A stretch of DNA of 64,000 nt, taken from NCBI GenBank assembly GCA_918797485.1, contig CAKKNE010000005.1, forward strand, positions 1,922,001 to 1,986,000, given 5' to 3'. The translations under genes were made by a program, and so were the position numbers. Positions 46,413 through 54,741 of this stretch are shown one piece after another. The notes under the pieces were generated by a model that was not told where the DNA came from, did not search any database, and was given only the letters and a program-made list of their open reading frames with translations. The stretch is from Pelagomonas calceolata (lineage: Eukaryota; Sar; Pelagophyceae; Pelagomonadales; Pelagomonadaceae). Position 1 is the stretch's first letter, and each line of letters opens with the position of its first letter.

Positions 46413-46781
46413 CGTAAAGTCGGCTTGCATGTAGTCTTGAGCGCGCGACCCCCGGGCGTGGGCCCGCGACACGGGGCCTCGGCGGACGGCCAGCGTTTCG
46501 GTCTATTGTGATAACGGTGCTAAGACCCTTGGGGCGAGACCCCGCGCTTGATCAGTATTGTTACGGTGCTAGGACTAGTGAGCGCTGCAGATCCCTAGTG
46601 TCTTACCGGCCGCTGCTAACTCGAGCTGCCCAAACCAGGCGTTGTCGGTGCGAGCCGTCCCGGGCGCGGCAGGGCAGCCACGGACAGCCGTACGCTACCG
46701 CACCTGGGGCCCAGCTTGGATCAAACCGCTTGGGGCAGCCCCAGCCCTGCCGACTCGTCGAGCTATAGCGCAGCGTAGGGG
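46413..46781. promoter_or_regulatory. Intergenic region with palindromic motif and short repeats
   Basis: 369 bp. ACGGTGCTA occurs twice (near 46513 and 46563) ahead of the motif copy at 46594. Confidence 0.45.
46594..46617 (+). promoter_or_regulatory. Palindromic upstream motif, copy 6
   Basis: CCTAGTGTCTTAC, then CGGCC, then GCTGCTA; the right arm is imperfect. It lies about 165-190 bp upstream of the WD40 gene. Confidence 0.55.
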
Positions 46782-49565
46782 ATGGCGCCCGTCCGCTACC
46801 GCGCGCTGCCCGAGCCCGTCACGCTCCTGCCGCCCCAGACGAGTTCGCGACTCGCGCCGCCGCCGACCTGCGTCGCGCTGAGTGGAGACGGCACGCGCGC
46901 CGCGGTCGGCGTCGGGAGTTCACTATATGTGCTCGACCTCACGAAGGAAGACAAAAGCGCGTCGCAAGCGAAAGAGTTATTCCGAAAAGACCTCCCCGAC
47001 AAGCTCCACTGCGTGGCCTTCAGCGCCGACGATTCGATAATTGCGGCGGGCGACGCCTTCGGGCGGTGCCACGTCTTCCACGGGCACCACGGCAATTCAG
47101 TAAATGTCTTTCCCCACGTGCGGCCGGAGCGGCTCCTGAACAAGAGCGACGACGATTTGGCGCTGATGGAGCTCGCCGTGAATGGATTGGCCTTTTCGAG
47201 CGATACGCTCGCGACGTGCGGCGCCGACGGCGGCGTGTCGCTCTGGAGATTAGCATGCGGGACGCGGCAGCGGGAGCTGTACGCCGAGCTTCTAGACGAC
47301 CCGGACGACGACGAGAGGAGCGAGGCGGACAAGGCGAGAGATCGAAGGGTGCTCGGCTGGCTCTCGCCCGAGATGCGGACGATGCTGAAACCGGCCCCCG
47401 CGCCGGCCGGGTACATCTGCGCCTGCTTCTGCGGCGATAATTCTTTAGTGGTAGGAGGCGAGCGCGACGAGTTGCATGTGTGGGTGAGCACGGGCGAGTG
47501 GGCCGCGACACCACCAGAACCCTCCAAACAGTTAAAGGGCCACGACCAGTGGGTCGTGTCCATATCTTACAATAATGAAACGCTGGCCTCGCTCGACGTC
47601 GCCGGGTTGCTCATCCTGTGGAAGGATTTTGTACAGACGAAGCAGTTATGTGTCGGCGCGACGGGCGCGTCCGTACACTTGAGCGAGAAATGGCTGATCA
47701 CGGGCGGCGATTCTATGGTAAAGGTCTGGGACCTTCTGTCATTCACGTGCCGCCAGTCGTTCAAGGCGCACGAGCTGCAGATTATCAAAACGGCCGTGGC
47801 CTTCGATAAGGAGGGCGAAGGGTTTCAAGTAGCGACGCTCGGCGGCGACCGGCGGACGCTGCTCTGGCGCATGGACCAAGAAGCCTTGTGCGGCGAATGC
47901 GTCTTGATGGGGTTGAGTGGTCACGCGTGGAGGGACGACCCCGAGGCCGAGGTCGACGACGTGTGTGTCGTCGGTAGCAAGCTCGTGACGACGGACCGCG
48001 CGAAATTAAGGCTGCGTGTGTTCGATGGGGACGGCCGTTCTGGCAAAACATGTACGAACGAGAAGACGGGTTCAACGAGACCGCCATCAAGATTTGAAGT
48101 GATAGCGTCGAATAACGAGACGCTCGTCACGATCTGCGAAGAGGGGCGGTGCAGCACGTGGACGGTCGAGGACGACTTCACGCTGACAAGGTCCTGGGCC
48201 TACCACGGCGACCTGAGGCCGCGGAGTGTGTGCGCGACGTGGACCAACGGTCCGGTCTGCTCGTGCGACGTCGCCGGCAAATTGATAGTTGTCGATCCAT
48301 CGACGGGAGGCTTGCTGAACGACTTTGATGGGTTTGAGAGTAATGACGGCGGCTGGGCCTACGCTGATTTAGGGGGTATTGACGATGAACGGAGCTGGTG
48401 CCTCTGCTCTCATAGAGGGACGCGACTCGTGGCCTTCGACCCGGAGGAGAACGAGGCTTATGATCTCGTGGAGCTGCCGGGCCACTGCGGGACCATACAA
48501 AAGGTGGACTGCTGCGGCGTGCCCTCGGTGTCCTTTTTCGAAGAGAAGCAGTTGAGGGTAGTGGCCTTGGGGAGCGGCGGCGTGGCCTTCGCCTGGGCGC
48601 CCACGGCCGAGGTCGATGGCCTGAAGACGCGGGGCGGCCTCGTCGAGCTCGCGCTGCCGCCCGGGGTGCACGATGGTTCAGGAATCTCGGACCACTCGGG
48701 CCACGCCGCGGACCGCGCCGTGCAGCGAGTGATAGATGCCGTGAAGGATCGGCGGCAGGGCGTGCACCGCGCGCACGTGCAGCGCATGGAGCGGGCGGCC
48801 GAGAAGCGGAAGCCCCGGCGGCGCGTGGATTTGATCGGTGTTTCCAGTTTTGTGCACCACGCGAGGCACTGCGTGCTGGGCTGGTCGCAGCGGCGCGTCG
48901 GCGTGTGGTTTGATGATGATAGAAAAGATAAGGACCGGGCGACGACGCAGCGAATTAAATATAGACTGCGCCTCGTCGCGGACTTTGATGCAAGGACGCG
49001 GATCCAGCACGCCTACGTGCTTCAGTCGAAATTGTACGTCGTGACGCGACGGGGCTGGCTGCACCGCATCGACGTCGGCGAGGTGTTAGATGACGGTTTA
49101 CCGGTGGACGAGGCGGTGCTCCAGAGGCGCCGGTCGTCGATGATGGTGCGCGGGCGCCTGTCCGGCCGCCAGGTCGCGTGGGAGGAGCTCGAGGAGCCGA
49201 GCTCGCACGACGACGTGAACGAAGGCGACGCGTCGCCGCCGAAAGTCAACAGCAACCTCAGCTCGCTCATGCGCTTCTCGGAGAAGCGGCGCGAGACGCG
49301 CCAGGCGGACTTCGCGTCCATCGCGCGGGCCCGCGCGACGCGGCGGTCGATCAAGCCCGGCCGGCCCTCGGTGCTGCGAAGAGGCGTCCAGCAGGGGCGC
49401 CTCGCCGTGGCGAATGCGCCCGTGGCGCGCACGGGTGCTCAGGTCGCGCCGCGCGCGCGGCGCGAGTCCGCCGTCATCCGGGCGGGGCGCCTCGCGGACG
49501 AGGCGCTCGGGCGCGGGCCGGCGCTCGAGGAGATCGGCGAGGGGAGCGAGTCAGAGGAGGACTAA
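46782..49565 (+). CDS. WD40-repeat protein, unknown function
   Basis: 927 aa. At least eight WD-type blades can be seen, for example LHCVAFSADDSIIAAGDAFGRC, LATCGADGGVSLWRL, KGHDQWVVSISYNNETLASLD, LITGGDSMVKVWDL and QVATLGGDRRTLLWRM, so two propellers over residues 1-600 are likely. A basic helical segment (KDRRQGVHRAHVQRMERAAEKRK, ~665-685) and a final blade group precede a basic, Arg/Ser-rich tail (800-927) ending EEIGEGSESEED. No enzymatic domain. A scaffold role, possibly flagellar or nucleolar, is speculation. The family is not identified. Confidence 0.75.
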   Translation: MAPVRYRALPEPVTLLPPQTSSRLAPPPTCVALSGDGTRAAVGVGSSLYVLDLTKEDKSASQAKELFRKDLPDKLHCVAFSADDSIIAAGDAFGRCHVFHGHHGNSVNVFPHVRPERLLNKSDDDLALMELAVNGLAFSSDTLATCGADGGVSLWRLACGTRQRELYAELLDDPDDDERSEADKARDRRVLGWLSPEMRTMLKPAPAPAGYICACFCGDNSLVVGGERDELHVWVSTGEWAATPPEPSKQLKGHDQWVVSISYNNETLASLDVAGLLILWKDFVQTKQLCVGATGASVHLSEKWLITGGDSMVKVWDLLSFTCRQSFKAHELQIIKTAVAFDKEGEGFQVATLGGDRRTLLWRMDQEALCGECVLMGLSGHAWRDDPEAEVDDVCVVGSKLVTTDRAKLRLRVFDGDGRSGKTCTNEKTGSTRPPSRFEVIASNNETLVTICEEGRCSTWTVEDDFTLTRSWAYHGDLRPRSVCATWTNGPVCSCDVAGKLIVVDPSTGGLLNDFDGFESNDGGWAYADLGGIDDERSWCLCSHRGTRLVAFDPEENEAYDLVELPGHCGTIQKVDCCGVPSVSFFEEKQLRVVALGSGGVAFAWAPTAEVDGLKTRGGLVELALPPGVHDGSGISDHSGHAADRAVQRVIDAVKDRRQGVHRAHVQRMERAAEKRKPRRRVDLIGVSSFVHHARHCVLGWSQRRVGVWFDDDRKDKDRATTQRIKYRLRLVADFDARTRIQHAYVLQSKLYVVTRRGWLHRIDVGEVLDDGLPVDEAVLQRRRSSMMVRGRLSGRQVAWEELEEPSSHDDVNEGDASPPKVNSNLSSLMRFSEKRRETRQADFASIARARATRRSIKPGRPSVLRRGVQQGRLAVANAPVARTGAQVAPRARRESAVIRAGRLADEALGRGPALEEIGEGSESEED

Positions 49566-49620
49566 CTTTGTTTTTGTTTCGTATACGCCATCGACGCGAC
49601 CCAGTAGCGAACGATTAAAT

Positions 49621-50529
49621 TTAGAGGCCCCCGGGTACGAGCGACAGCTCGCCGACCCACGACGCGCCGCCCTCCAGCGTCTGCGCGTCGAACGCGGCGC
49701 TCTCGACGCAGAGGAACGAGTCGAAGCCCATGCCCTCGTCGCCGTAGGGGCTCCACACGACCGTGTCCTTCCAGCCCGCGTTGTTGTTGATCGCGAGGGC
49801 CTTGCCCTTGCCCGAGTCCTTCAAGGTGCAGTCGTTGACGCCCTTGTAGACGCGGTCGTACTCCTCGGAGATGGTCAGCGCCTTGCGCGCCTCCGTCTGG
49901 TCCGACGGCGGGTCCAGCAATTTGTCGAGGTACGTGGCGCCCGCGAAGGAGCCGGCCACTTCGATGTTTTCTAGTGAGGACACGTCGAAGTACGAGTGCA
50001 AGGCGGCCTGGAAGTCCCACGAGCTAGTGCCGGTGTTTCTCACCTCCATCTTCGTGTCGAGCGACGCCGCCGTCAGGGACACGGTAAAGTCGACGCAAAA
50101 ATCATTATCCCACATGTCCTTCGTGTAATCGGAGGGAGTGAGCCGGAACGTCGCGCTCGACCCGGACGTGGCCACGACGTCCCAGTCGACGTTGCGCGCG
50201 AAGCCGTGCTGCTGGATGGCGCCGGGGCCGAACTGCGGGAAGCAGTGGCTCAGGCCGCCCGAGATCGGCTTGCTCCCGTCCATCTTGGCGTCGGGGCGCA
50301 CGGCGATGAACTCCGTGCCGCCGGCGTCCTTGTAGGACGTCACGTCGGCGCCGAAGACGAAGACTTTCGCGGACGCGCCGGACTCGTGCTGCAGGTCCAC
50401 ATAATACAAGCCGCCGGCGTCCTTCTCGAGGTAGGCGCCAGCCCTCGCTTGCAGGGCCGGGGCCCTAGTCCTCAGCTGCGGGCGCTGGAAGGCCGTGGCC
50501 CCTGCGACGAGGGCAAGGGTGGTGCGCAT
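49621..50529 (-). CDS. Glucose-6-phosphate 1-epimerase-like (hexose-6-phosphate mutarotase), plastid
   Basis: 302 aa from the ATG at 50529. The signal peptide MRTTLALVAGATA is followed by FQRP, the classic AF cleavage motif, and an Arg-rich transit peptide. The mature part is an aldose-1-epimerase/YeaD fold: ISGGLSHCFPQFGPG, QQHGFARNVDWDV (catalytic His in HGFAR), AALHSYFDVSS, YDRVYKG and WSPYGDEGMGFDSFLCVESAAF (catalytic Glu in CVE). It interconverts the alpha and beta anomers of glucose-6-phosphate. It converges on the WD40 gene with ~55 bp between. A palindromic motif lies 88 bp upstream. Confidence 0.9.
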   Translation of the reverse strand: MRTTLALVAGATAFQRPQLRTRAPALQARAGAYLEKDAGGLYYVDLQHESGASAKVFVFGADVTSYKDAGGTEFIAVRPDAKMDGSKPISGGLSHCFPQFGPGAIQQHGFARNVDWDVVATSGSSATFRLTPSDYTKDMWDNDFCVDFTVSLTAASLDTKMEVRNTGTSSWDFQAALHSYFDVSSLENIEVAGSFAGATYLDKLLDPPSDQTEARKALTISEEYDRVYKGVNDCTLKDSGKGKALAINNNAGWKDTVVWSPYGDEGMGFDSFLCVESAAFDAQTLEGGASWVGELSLVPGGL

Positions 50530-50869
50530 TGTTCTGGTGGCTACTTGCAGCCGCACAAATGCAGCAATCTCAGCTGCAACCGCCGTGGATCGCGGAGATG
50601 CGCATGCGGAGAGCTTGCTAGTGTCTTACATCGCTAGCTCATTAACCCTGCAGACGCCGTGGCGAAGCGTCCGGGGTCCACACTAGTGATCCCAGACACA
50701 ATAAGCGTATCTCTCTCTCGTGAAGAAGCTTATGGCGGTCGCGCGGATGACGCGAGAGCACCAAAGGAGCTCATGAGACTCGGACGCCGACGCGCACGAC
50801 GTCGACGCGAGACGTCGACGCGACAAATTGAGACGTTCTACGAGGCATTATACAACTTTTGGGGGGGGT
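50530..50869. promoter_or_regulatory. Intergenic region upstream of the mutarotase
   Basis: 340 bp. The motif copy is at 50617, and the remainder is 3' UTR of the next minus-strand gene with a G8 run at 50861. Confidence 0.45.
50617..50638 (+). promoter_or_regulatory. Palindromic upstream motif, copy 7
   Basis: GCTAGTGTCTTAC, then ATC, then GCTAGC. It lies 88 bp upstream of the mutarotase ATG (minus strand). Confidence 0.6.
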
Positions 50870-52054
50870 CTACTTCTTCGGCGCGCCGACGCCGTACGTC
50901 GACGGCTGCGCGATGCCCTTGATGTTGCCGTAGTAGACCGGCTTCGCCGGCGTCGCGGACTTGGCCGCCGCCGCCGCCTTCTCGCCCTCGGCCGCCTTCG
51001 CGGCCTTGGCCGCTTCCTTCGCCGCTTTCGCCGCAGCCTTCTCGGCGAGGATTTTCTCCTTCTCGGCGATGCCGCGGGCCTGCGTATGATGGGGGTGACG
51101 CCGGCGATGCCTCGTAAAAGGAAAGACGCCGGCCGCGGGCCTCGGCCGACTTGAAGCCCTGCTGCTGGGCCTCCACATCAAATTTCTTGCGCTCGGCGTC
51201 GAAGGCCGCGCGGAGGGCCTTTTGCGCCTCGGGAGTTTGATCCTTGGGCACGGGCTTGACCTGCTTCTCCCAGTTCCACATGCCGAGGTAGCCGTTCTCG
51301 GGCTGGAACGGCGCGCCGGGGACCAAGACCTCGCCGCCTGTGCGCAAATCAATCAGTGTGTCGGGTGGGGCGCGGTCAGAGAACCGCACCGCCACGCCGT
51401 CGAGCAGGCGTCGCGTCGATGGCGTGCAGGTCGTGATTGAGAAGCGCCGCGAAATTTGATTTGTGCACTGCTCGCCGCCCGCGGGGAAGCCGACCCTGAC
51501 GATGCCGTCCTGGCCGATGCCCAGGCCCCTGTACTCGCCGCCCTCGGGGACGACGGTCGGGGACAGCGACGACGCCGCGGCGAAGAGCGCGAGGCCCGCG
51601 ACGCCGGCGGCGCCGGCGGCCGGGAGCGCCGAGAGCGGGTTCTGTCGCGCCTCCGCCACAAAGTCGATGGCCGCGACCTTCAGGTCCTTGGTCGACGGCA
51701 GCGCGGGCGCGGACCTGCGCGTAGTAAGTTAGTGCGAGCCGCGGCGACCGCGCGCGCGCGGGCGTGTGTCCCTTTGTGCTGCTGGGATTTTTGTTCGCGC
51801 GAGCGCCCGCCGCGGCCGCGCGCGTCCCTCTTGGATCTCCCTTTTTCTTACATCTGAGATGCTGTGCGTTGCCGCGCGCGGCGGCGGCGGTCGAAACACT
51901 GCTTCGAGTGCGCTTGCGCTGCAGCAAATTGCGAAATCGCGTCTCGCAGGACGCTGGATCTATGCGGCAGCTTGAGTGCCACCTCGCCCACGCCCGGGAG
52001 CTGCAGAGCCGCAGCCGGGCTCAGCGCTAGGGCAATCACGAGTTTAGACGGCAT
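50870..52054 (-). CDS. Four-exon plastid-type protein, unknown function
   Basis: Inferred exons are 51852-52054, 51479-51714, 51141-51337 and 50870-51079 (846 nt, 281 aa). Intron 1 has donor GTAAG, branch-like CTAAC and acceptor CGCAG; its splicing creates an in-frame ATG codon at the junction. Introns 2 and 3 are GC-AG and flanked by direct repeats. The N-terminus is a signal peptide (MPSKLVIALALSPAAALQ). A hydrophobic segment (about 95-115, GVAGLALFAAASSLS) is followed by a compact region (YRGLGIGQDGIVRVGF, ENGYLGMWNWEKQVKPVP) and a Lys/Ala-rich coiled-coil (EKEKILAEKAAAKAAKEA), ending YYGNIKGIAQPSTYGVG. Probably a plastid thylakoid or envelope protein; the family is not recognised. Confidence 0.72.
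51080..51140 (-). other. 61-nt intron with 9-bp direct repeat at its ends
   Basis: GCCCGCGGC occurs at the intron start and again as the first bases of exon 4. The acceptor is ACGCAG and the donor is GC. The intron length (61) explains the frame change between exon 3 and exon 4. Confidence 0.65.
51338..51478 (-). mobile_element. Introner: transposon-like intron with target-site duplication and inverted termini
   Basis: 141 nt. The 8-bp sequence GCGGCGAG occurs at the intron start and again immediately after the acceptor CACAG. Inside it, the minus-strand left end CAGTGCACAAATCAA matches the reverse complement of the right end, CTGTGCGCAAATCAA, at 13 of 15 positions. Removing it joins PAGGE to VLVPG. 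The length is a multiple of three without a stop, so it is easily missed as an intron. Confidence 0.7.
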
Positions 52055-52307
52055 GATGTTGTGCTATCACTCAGGGTGATGTACGTATGACGAGTCTATT
52101 TCCACTGCCGTGGCAGGGCCTCTTTAATTGGAGCGTGCCTAAATCAAATAGGCCCCCACGCGAAAAATCCGAACGCGCGAACGAAGCCTAAACGCCCGTC
52201 GAGACCCGTCCGACAAACCCACGAGAGCTATACTTTTACGTAAGCCCAGGCCGCCACCAACATAACAATATCTCCCATACAAAGCTATAAACACCGCGAC
52301 GCATTAC
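52055..52307. other. Intergenic region, no gene seen
   Basis: About 250 bp, relatively AT-rich around 52120-52300. It holds the promoter of the four-exon gene and the 3' UTR of the next minus-strand gene. Confidence 0.3.
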
Positions 52308-53060
52308 TCACCACCCGCGCCGCTCGCGCGCCCGCCGCGCGCGCGCCGTCCGCTCCTCCTTCAGCGCGGCGATCTCCGCGTAGACGCGCTCCTTCGTCCG
52401 CGTCTGGTACGACTCGCCGCCGACGCCGTCGTGGCGCGCGAGGAACTTCTCCGACCGCTCGGCCTCTGTCTTGGCGTCGTCGTATTTCCCGAACCAGCCC
52501 AGGTCGTACTGCGACTTCTCCTTGTAGTACGCGCTCGGTCCCTTCGTGTTGTAGCCCGCCTCGGGCGCGTTGGCCCAGGCGTAGTAGGGATGCTTCTCCT
52601 CCTTTTTGGGGGGCGGCGCCTTTTTCGGTATCGCCTTCTTCGCCGGCGCGTCGCCGGCGGCCGCGGGCGGCTTCATGGCCGCCGGGGCGTCCCCTCCTTC
52701 CTTGGCCTTGAGGGGCGCCTTCTTGGGCACTGGCTTCTTCGCCGGCGCGTCGCCGGCCTCGGCCTTCGCCGCGGGAGGCGCCTTCTTGGGCACCGGCTTG
52801 GGCTTGTCGGCGGCGGCGGCGGCGGGCGCCGCCTTCGCCTCGGCTTTCGGCTGATCAAACGGATCTTCCGCCGGGCTCGGCGCCACCTTTGGTGCCTCGG
52901 CCTCGACAGCTTTCGCTTGCGGCGCCTCCACCGCGGGCGCATCTCCGCCGTCCGCAGCAAGCAGCCTGATTTTTGAGGCTGCTAGCTTCAAGTGTGGCAC
53001 AAACCCAAAGGTGGCAGTCGTGCACGCAATGAAAAATAGCGTACCTCGCCGCATCATCAT
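52308..53060 (-). CDS. Plastid-targeted Lys/Pro/Ala-rich repeat protein
   Basis: 250 aa from the first of three consecutive ATGs (53060, 53057, 53054). The signal peptide MMMRRGTLFFIACTTATFG is followed by FVPHLK, the GF-type plastid motif. Residues ~55-170 are degenerate repeats: KPVPKKAPPAAKAEAGDAPA, KPVPKKAPLKAKEGGDAPA and KAIPKKAPPPKKE. The C-terminal ~75 residues look folded and aromatic (HPYYAWANAPEAGYNTKGPSA, YDLGWFGKYDDAKTEAERSEKF) and end in a basic helix. Function unknown; the basic repeats could bind nucleic acid or acidic membrane surfaces in the plastid. Confidence 0.68.
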   Translation of the reverse strand: MMMRRGTLFFIACTTATFGFVPHLKLAASKIRLLAADGGDAPAVEAPQAKAVEAEAPKVAPSPAEDPFDQPKAEAKAAPAAAAADKPKPVPKKAPPAAKAEAGDAPAKKPVPKKAPLKAKEGGDAPAAMKPPAAAGDAPAKKAIPKKAPPPKKEEKHPYYAWANAPEAGYNTKGPSAYYKEKSQYDLGWFGKYDDAKTEAERSEKFLARHDGVGGESYQTRTKERVYAEIAALKEERTARARRARERRGW

Positions 53061-53455
53061 CTTGTATGCGGCCTCGCGCGCCAACGTTGTCAGTATGGCA
53101 CGCGCCAAGGCTCGATGGCTGGCGGACTTGGCTTTTCAAAATAGAGCCGTCGTGTGAGCGTATAGGAAAGGAACAAGAGAAGCCCTCCTACTGTATTAAA
53201 CGTGTATTGAGAATGCGTGCTAGCGGCCTGTAAGACACTAGCAAGCCAGCCAGCCATGAGCGCGTGCTCGCGTTGATATCGGGCTGAAATTTGCAGATCA
53301 CACCGCAAACAGCATCGCAACCTTGACTTATACATCGCCTCGCCACGTTGCCAACGTATCCGCGAACAACGAGTCAAAATAGCTGCAAACACAAGTGTAG
53401 TAGGGCAAGCATCATCGACTGTGGCGGCGCATTACTGCCTTAGGGACTCGTAACT
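53061..53455. promoter_or_regulatory. Divergent promoter region with palindromic motif
   Basis: 395 bp between divergent ATGs, relatively AT-rich, with a motif copy at 53219 in reverse orientation. Confidence 0.45.
53219..53242 (-). promoter_or_regulatory. Palindromic upstream motif, copy 8
   Basis: The reverse complement of the consensus: GCTAGC, GGCCT, GTAAGACACTAGC. It lies 160 bp upstream of the minus-strand gene and ~215 bp upstream of the plus-strand gene. Confidence 0.6.
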
Positions 53456-54637
53456 ATGCTGAGAGGACTCCAGCTCGCCGCATGCTGCACGGCACTACTG
53501 CAACAACCATCGATACGACAACCTACAGCGCAAAAGGTAGCGACGGTGGACCTCACGGACCTCCTCAGCACCTGCGTCGACGCCTGCGAGCGCGGCTGCG
53601 CCGAGATCCGAAGGGTCGCGGCCCAGCTCGACCGTAATAATGAAGGCGGCGTCCGACAAGTCGACTACAAGATCGCGGGCGACCCGCGGTCCGCGCTGAC
53701 GGCGGCGGACCTCGCGGCGCAGCTTGCGGTGGTGGAGCCCCTCGCGACGGCGTGGCCCGGGCTGCGGATTGTGGGAGAGGAGGACCTCGCCTGCGACGTG
53801 GGTGCGGCCGCCGACGGCGCGGTCTGCGCCTCGCCCCTCATCGAGGTCCAGCCAGTACCAGTCCTGCGGCGCGATCGCTGCGACGGTTTGAGGAAATACG
53901 CCTCGATAGCGCAGGAGGAACGGCGCGACATCGTCGAGGCGTCTCTGGAGAGAGTGACGGTTTTTGTGGATCCACTCGACGGGACGCGCGAGTTCGTCGA
54001 GGGGCGCCTGGAGAACGTCCAGTGTTTAGTGGGGGTGGCCGTCGACGGGCGCGCCGTCGCCGGTGCGGTGGGTCTGCCGTTCGGCGGCGAGGCCGGGGCT
54101 AGTGTGGTGGTCTACGGCCTCGTAGGCGCCGGCGTCGCGACGACCGGTCCGCGATCCGTGGCCACGCGAACGAGTGCCATGCGGCCGCTTGTCGCGGCCG
54201 GCGACACGGACGACGCGACGCTGCGTTCGGCGTACGCCGCGGCCCGCGGTACAACTGGAGAGAACGTGTTGGTGGGCGGCACGGGCACCAAAATCCTCGC
54301 GGTCGTCGACGGCTTTGCCGACGTGGCCGTCATGAACTTCAAGAGTTCGTCCTGGGACACGTGCGCGCCCGAGGCGGTCCTGCGCGCGGCCGGCGGGCGC
54401 CTGACGGACATCTTCGGTGAAAACATAGCGCACGTGCCGGAGCCGGCGGACCCGGCGGGCGTGGGCTACCTGAACGCGCTCGGCGCCGTCGCGACGGGGC
54501 CCGGCTTCGCGTCCGCCCACGACGCCGTCCGCGCGGCCATGGTCCGGGACGCGGGCGCTACGAAAAAACTCGAGCCCTGGGGCGCGGACGTCGAGGCGGC
54601 GCTCGCGGCGCGGCGGGCGGCCCTCTTTCCTAGATGA
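53456..54637 (+). CDS. BPNT1-like 3'(2'),5'-bisphosphate nucleotidase (inositol monophosphatase superfamily)
   Basis: 393 aa. The Li+-sensitive phosphatase motifs are present: TAADLAAQ, GEED (metal), VFVDPLDGTREFVEG (metal-binding DPLDGT) and SSWDTCAPEAVLRAAGGRLTDIFGE. The TREFVEG following DPLDGT and the WDTCAPEA box fit the 3'-phosphoadenosine-5'-phosphate phosphatases (BPNT1/SAL1/CysQ) better than inositol monophosphatase proper. The enzyme would remove PAP left by sulfotransferases, in line with the sulfotransferase gene at 60757. A short signal-like N-terminus (MLRGLQLAACCTALLQQ) suggests secretory or plastid targeting. Confidence 0.87.
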   Translation: MLRGLQLAACCTALLQQPSIRQPTAQKVATVDLTDLLSTCVDACERGCAEIRRVAAQLDRNNEGGVRQVDYKIAGDPRSALTAADLAAQLAVVEPLATAWPGLRIVGEEDLACDVGAAADGAVCASPLIEVQPVPVLRRDRCDGLRKYASIAQEERRDIVEASLERVTVFVDPLDGTREFVEGRLENVQCLVGVAVDGRAVAGAVGLPFGGEAGASVVVYGLVGAGVATTGPRSVATRTSAMRPLVAAGDTDDATLRSAYAAARGTTGENVLVGGTGTKILAVVDGFADVAVMNFKSSSWDTCAPEAVLRAAGGRLTDIFGENIAHVPEPADPAGVGYLNALGAVATGPGFASAHDAVRAAMVRDAGATKKLEPWGADVEAALAARRAALFPR

Positions 54638-54741
54638 TAACAACTTACGCGTAGTACTATGTAAGTGCGCTACTGCTCGCGCTTCCGCTTGGACGTGGCG
54701 TAGTACGCCTTGACCGAGGCTATGTTCTAGATGATAACAAA
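54638..54741 (-). pseudogene. Duplicated fragment of the GST 3' end
   Basis: Read on the minus strand, positions ~54690-54720 repeat the last codons of the GST gene (SVKAYY) but continue ATSKRKREQ-stop instead. The sequence GATGATAACAA-TTACGCGTAGTA also occurs twice, at ~54634 and ~54729. This is a partial tandem duplication of the gene's 3' end. Confidence 0.6.

Noticed and set aside
50838-51659. A single-exon 273-codon reading of the plastid protein
   Set aside because: It begins at GTG, reads through the 141-nt introner, and loses frame at the 61-nt intron. The spliced model restores a coherent N- and C-terminus.
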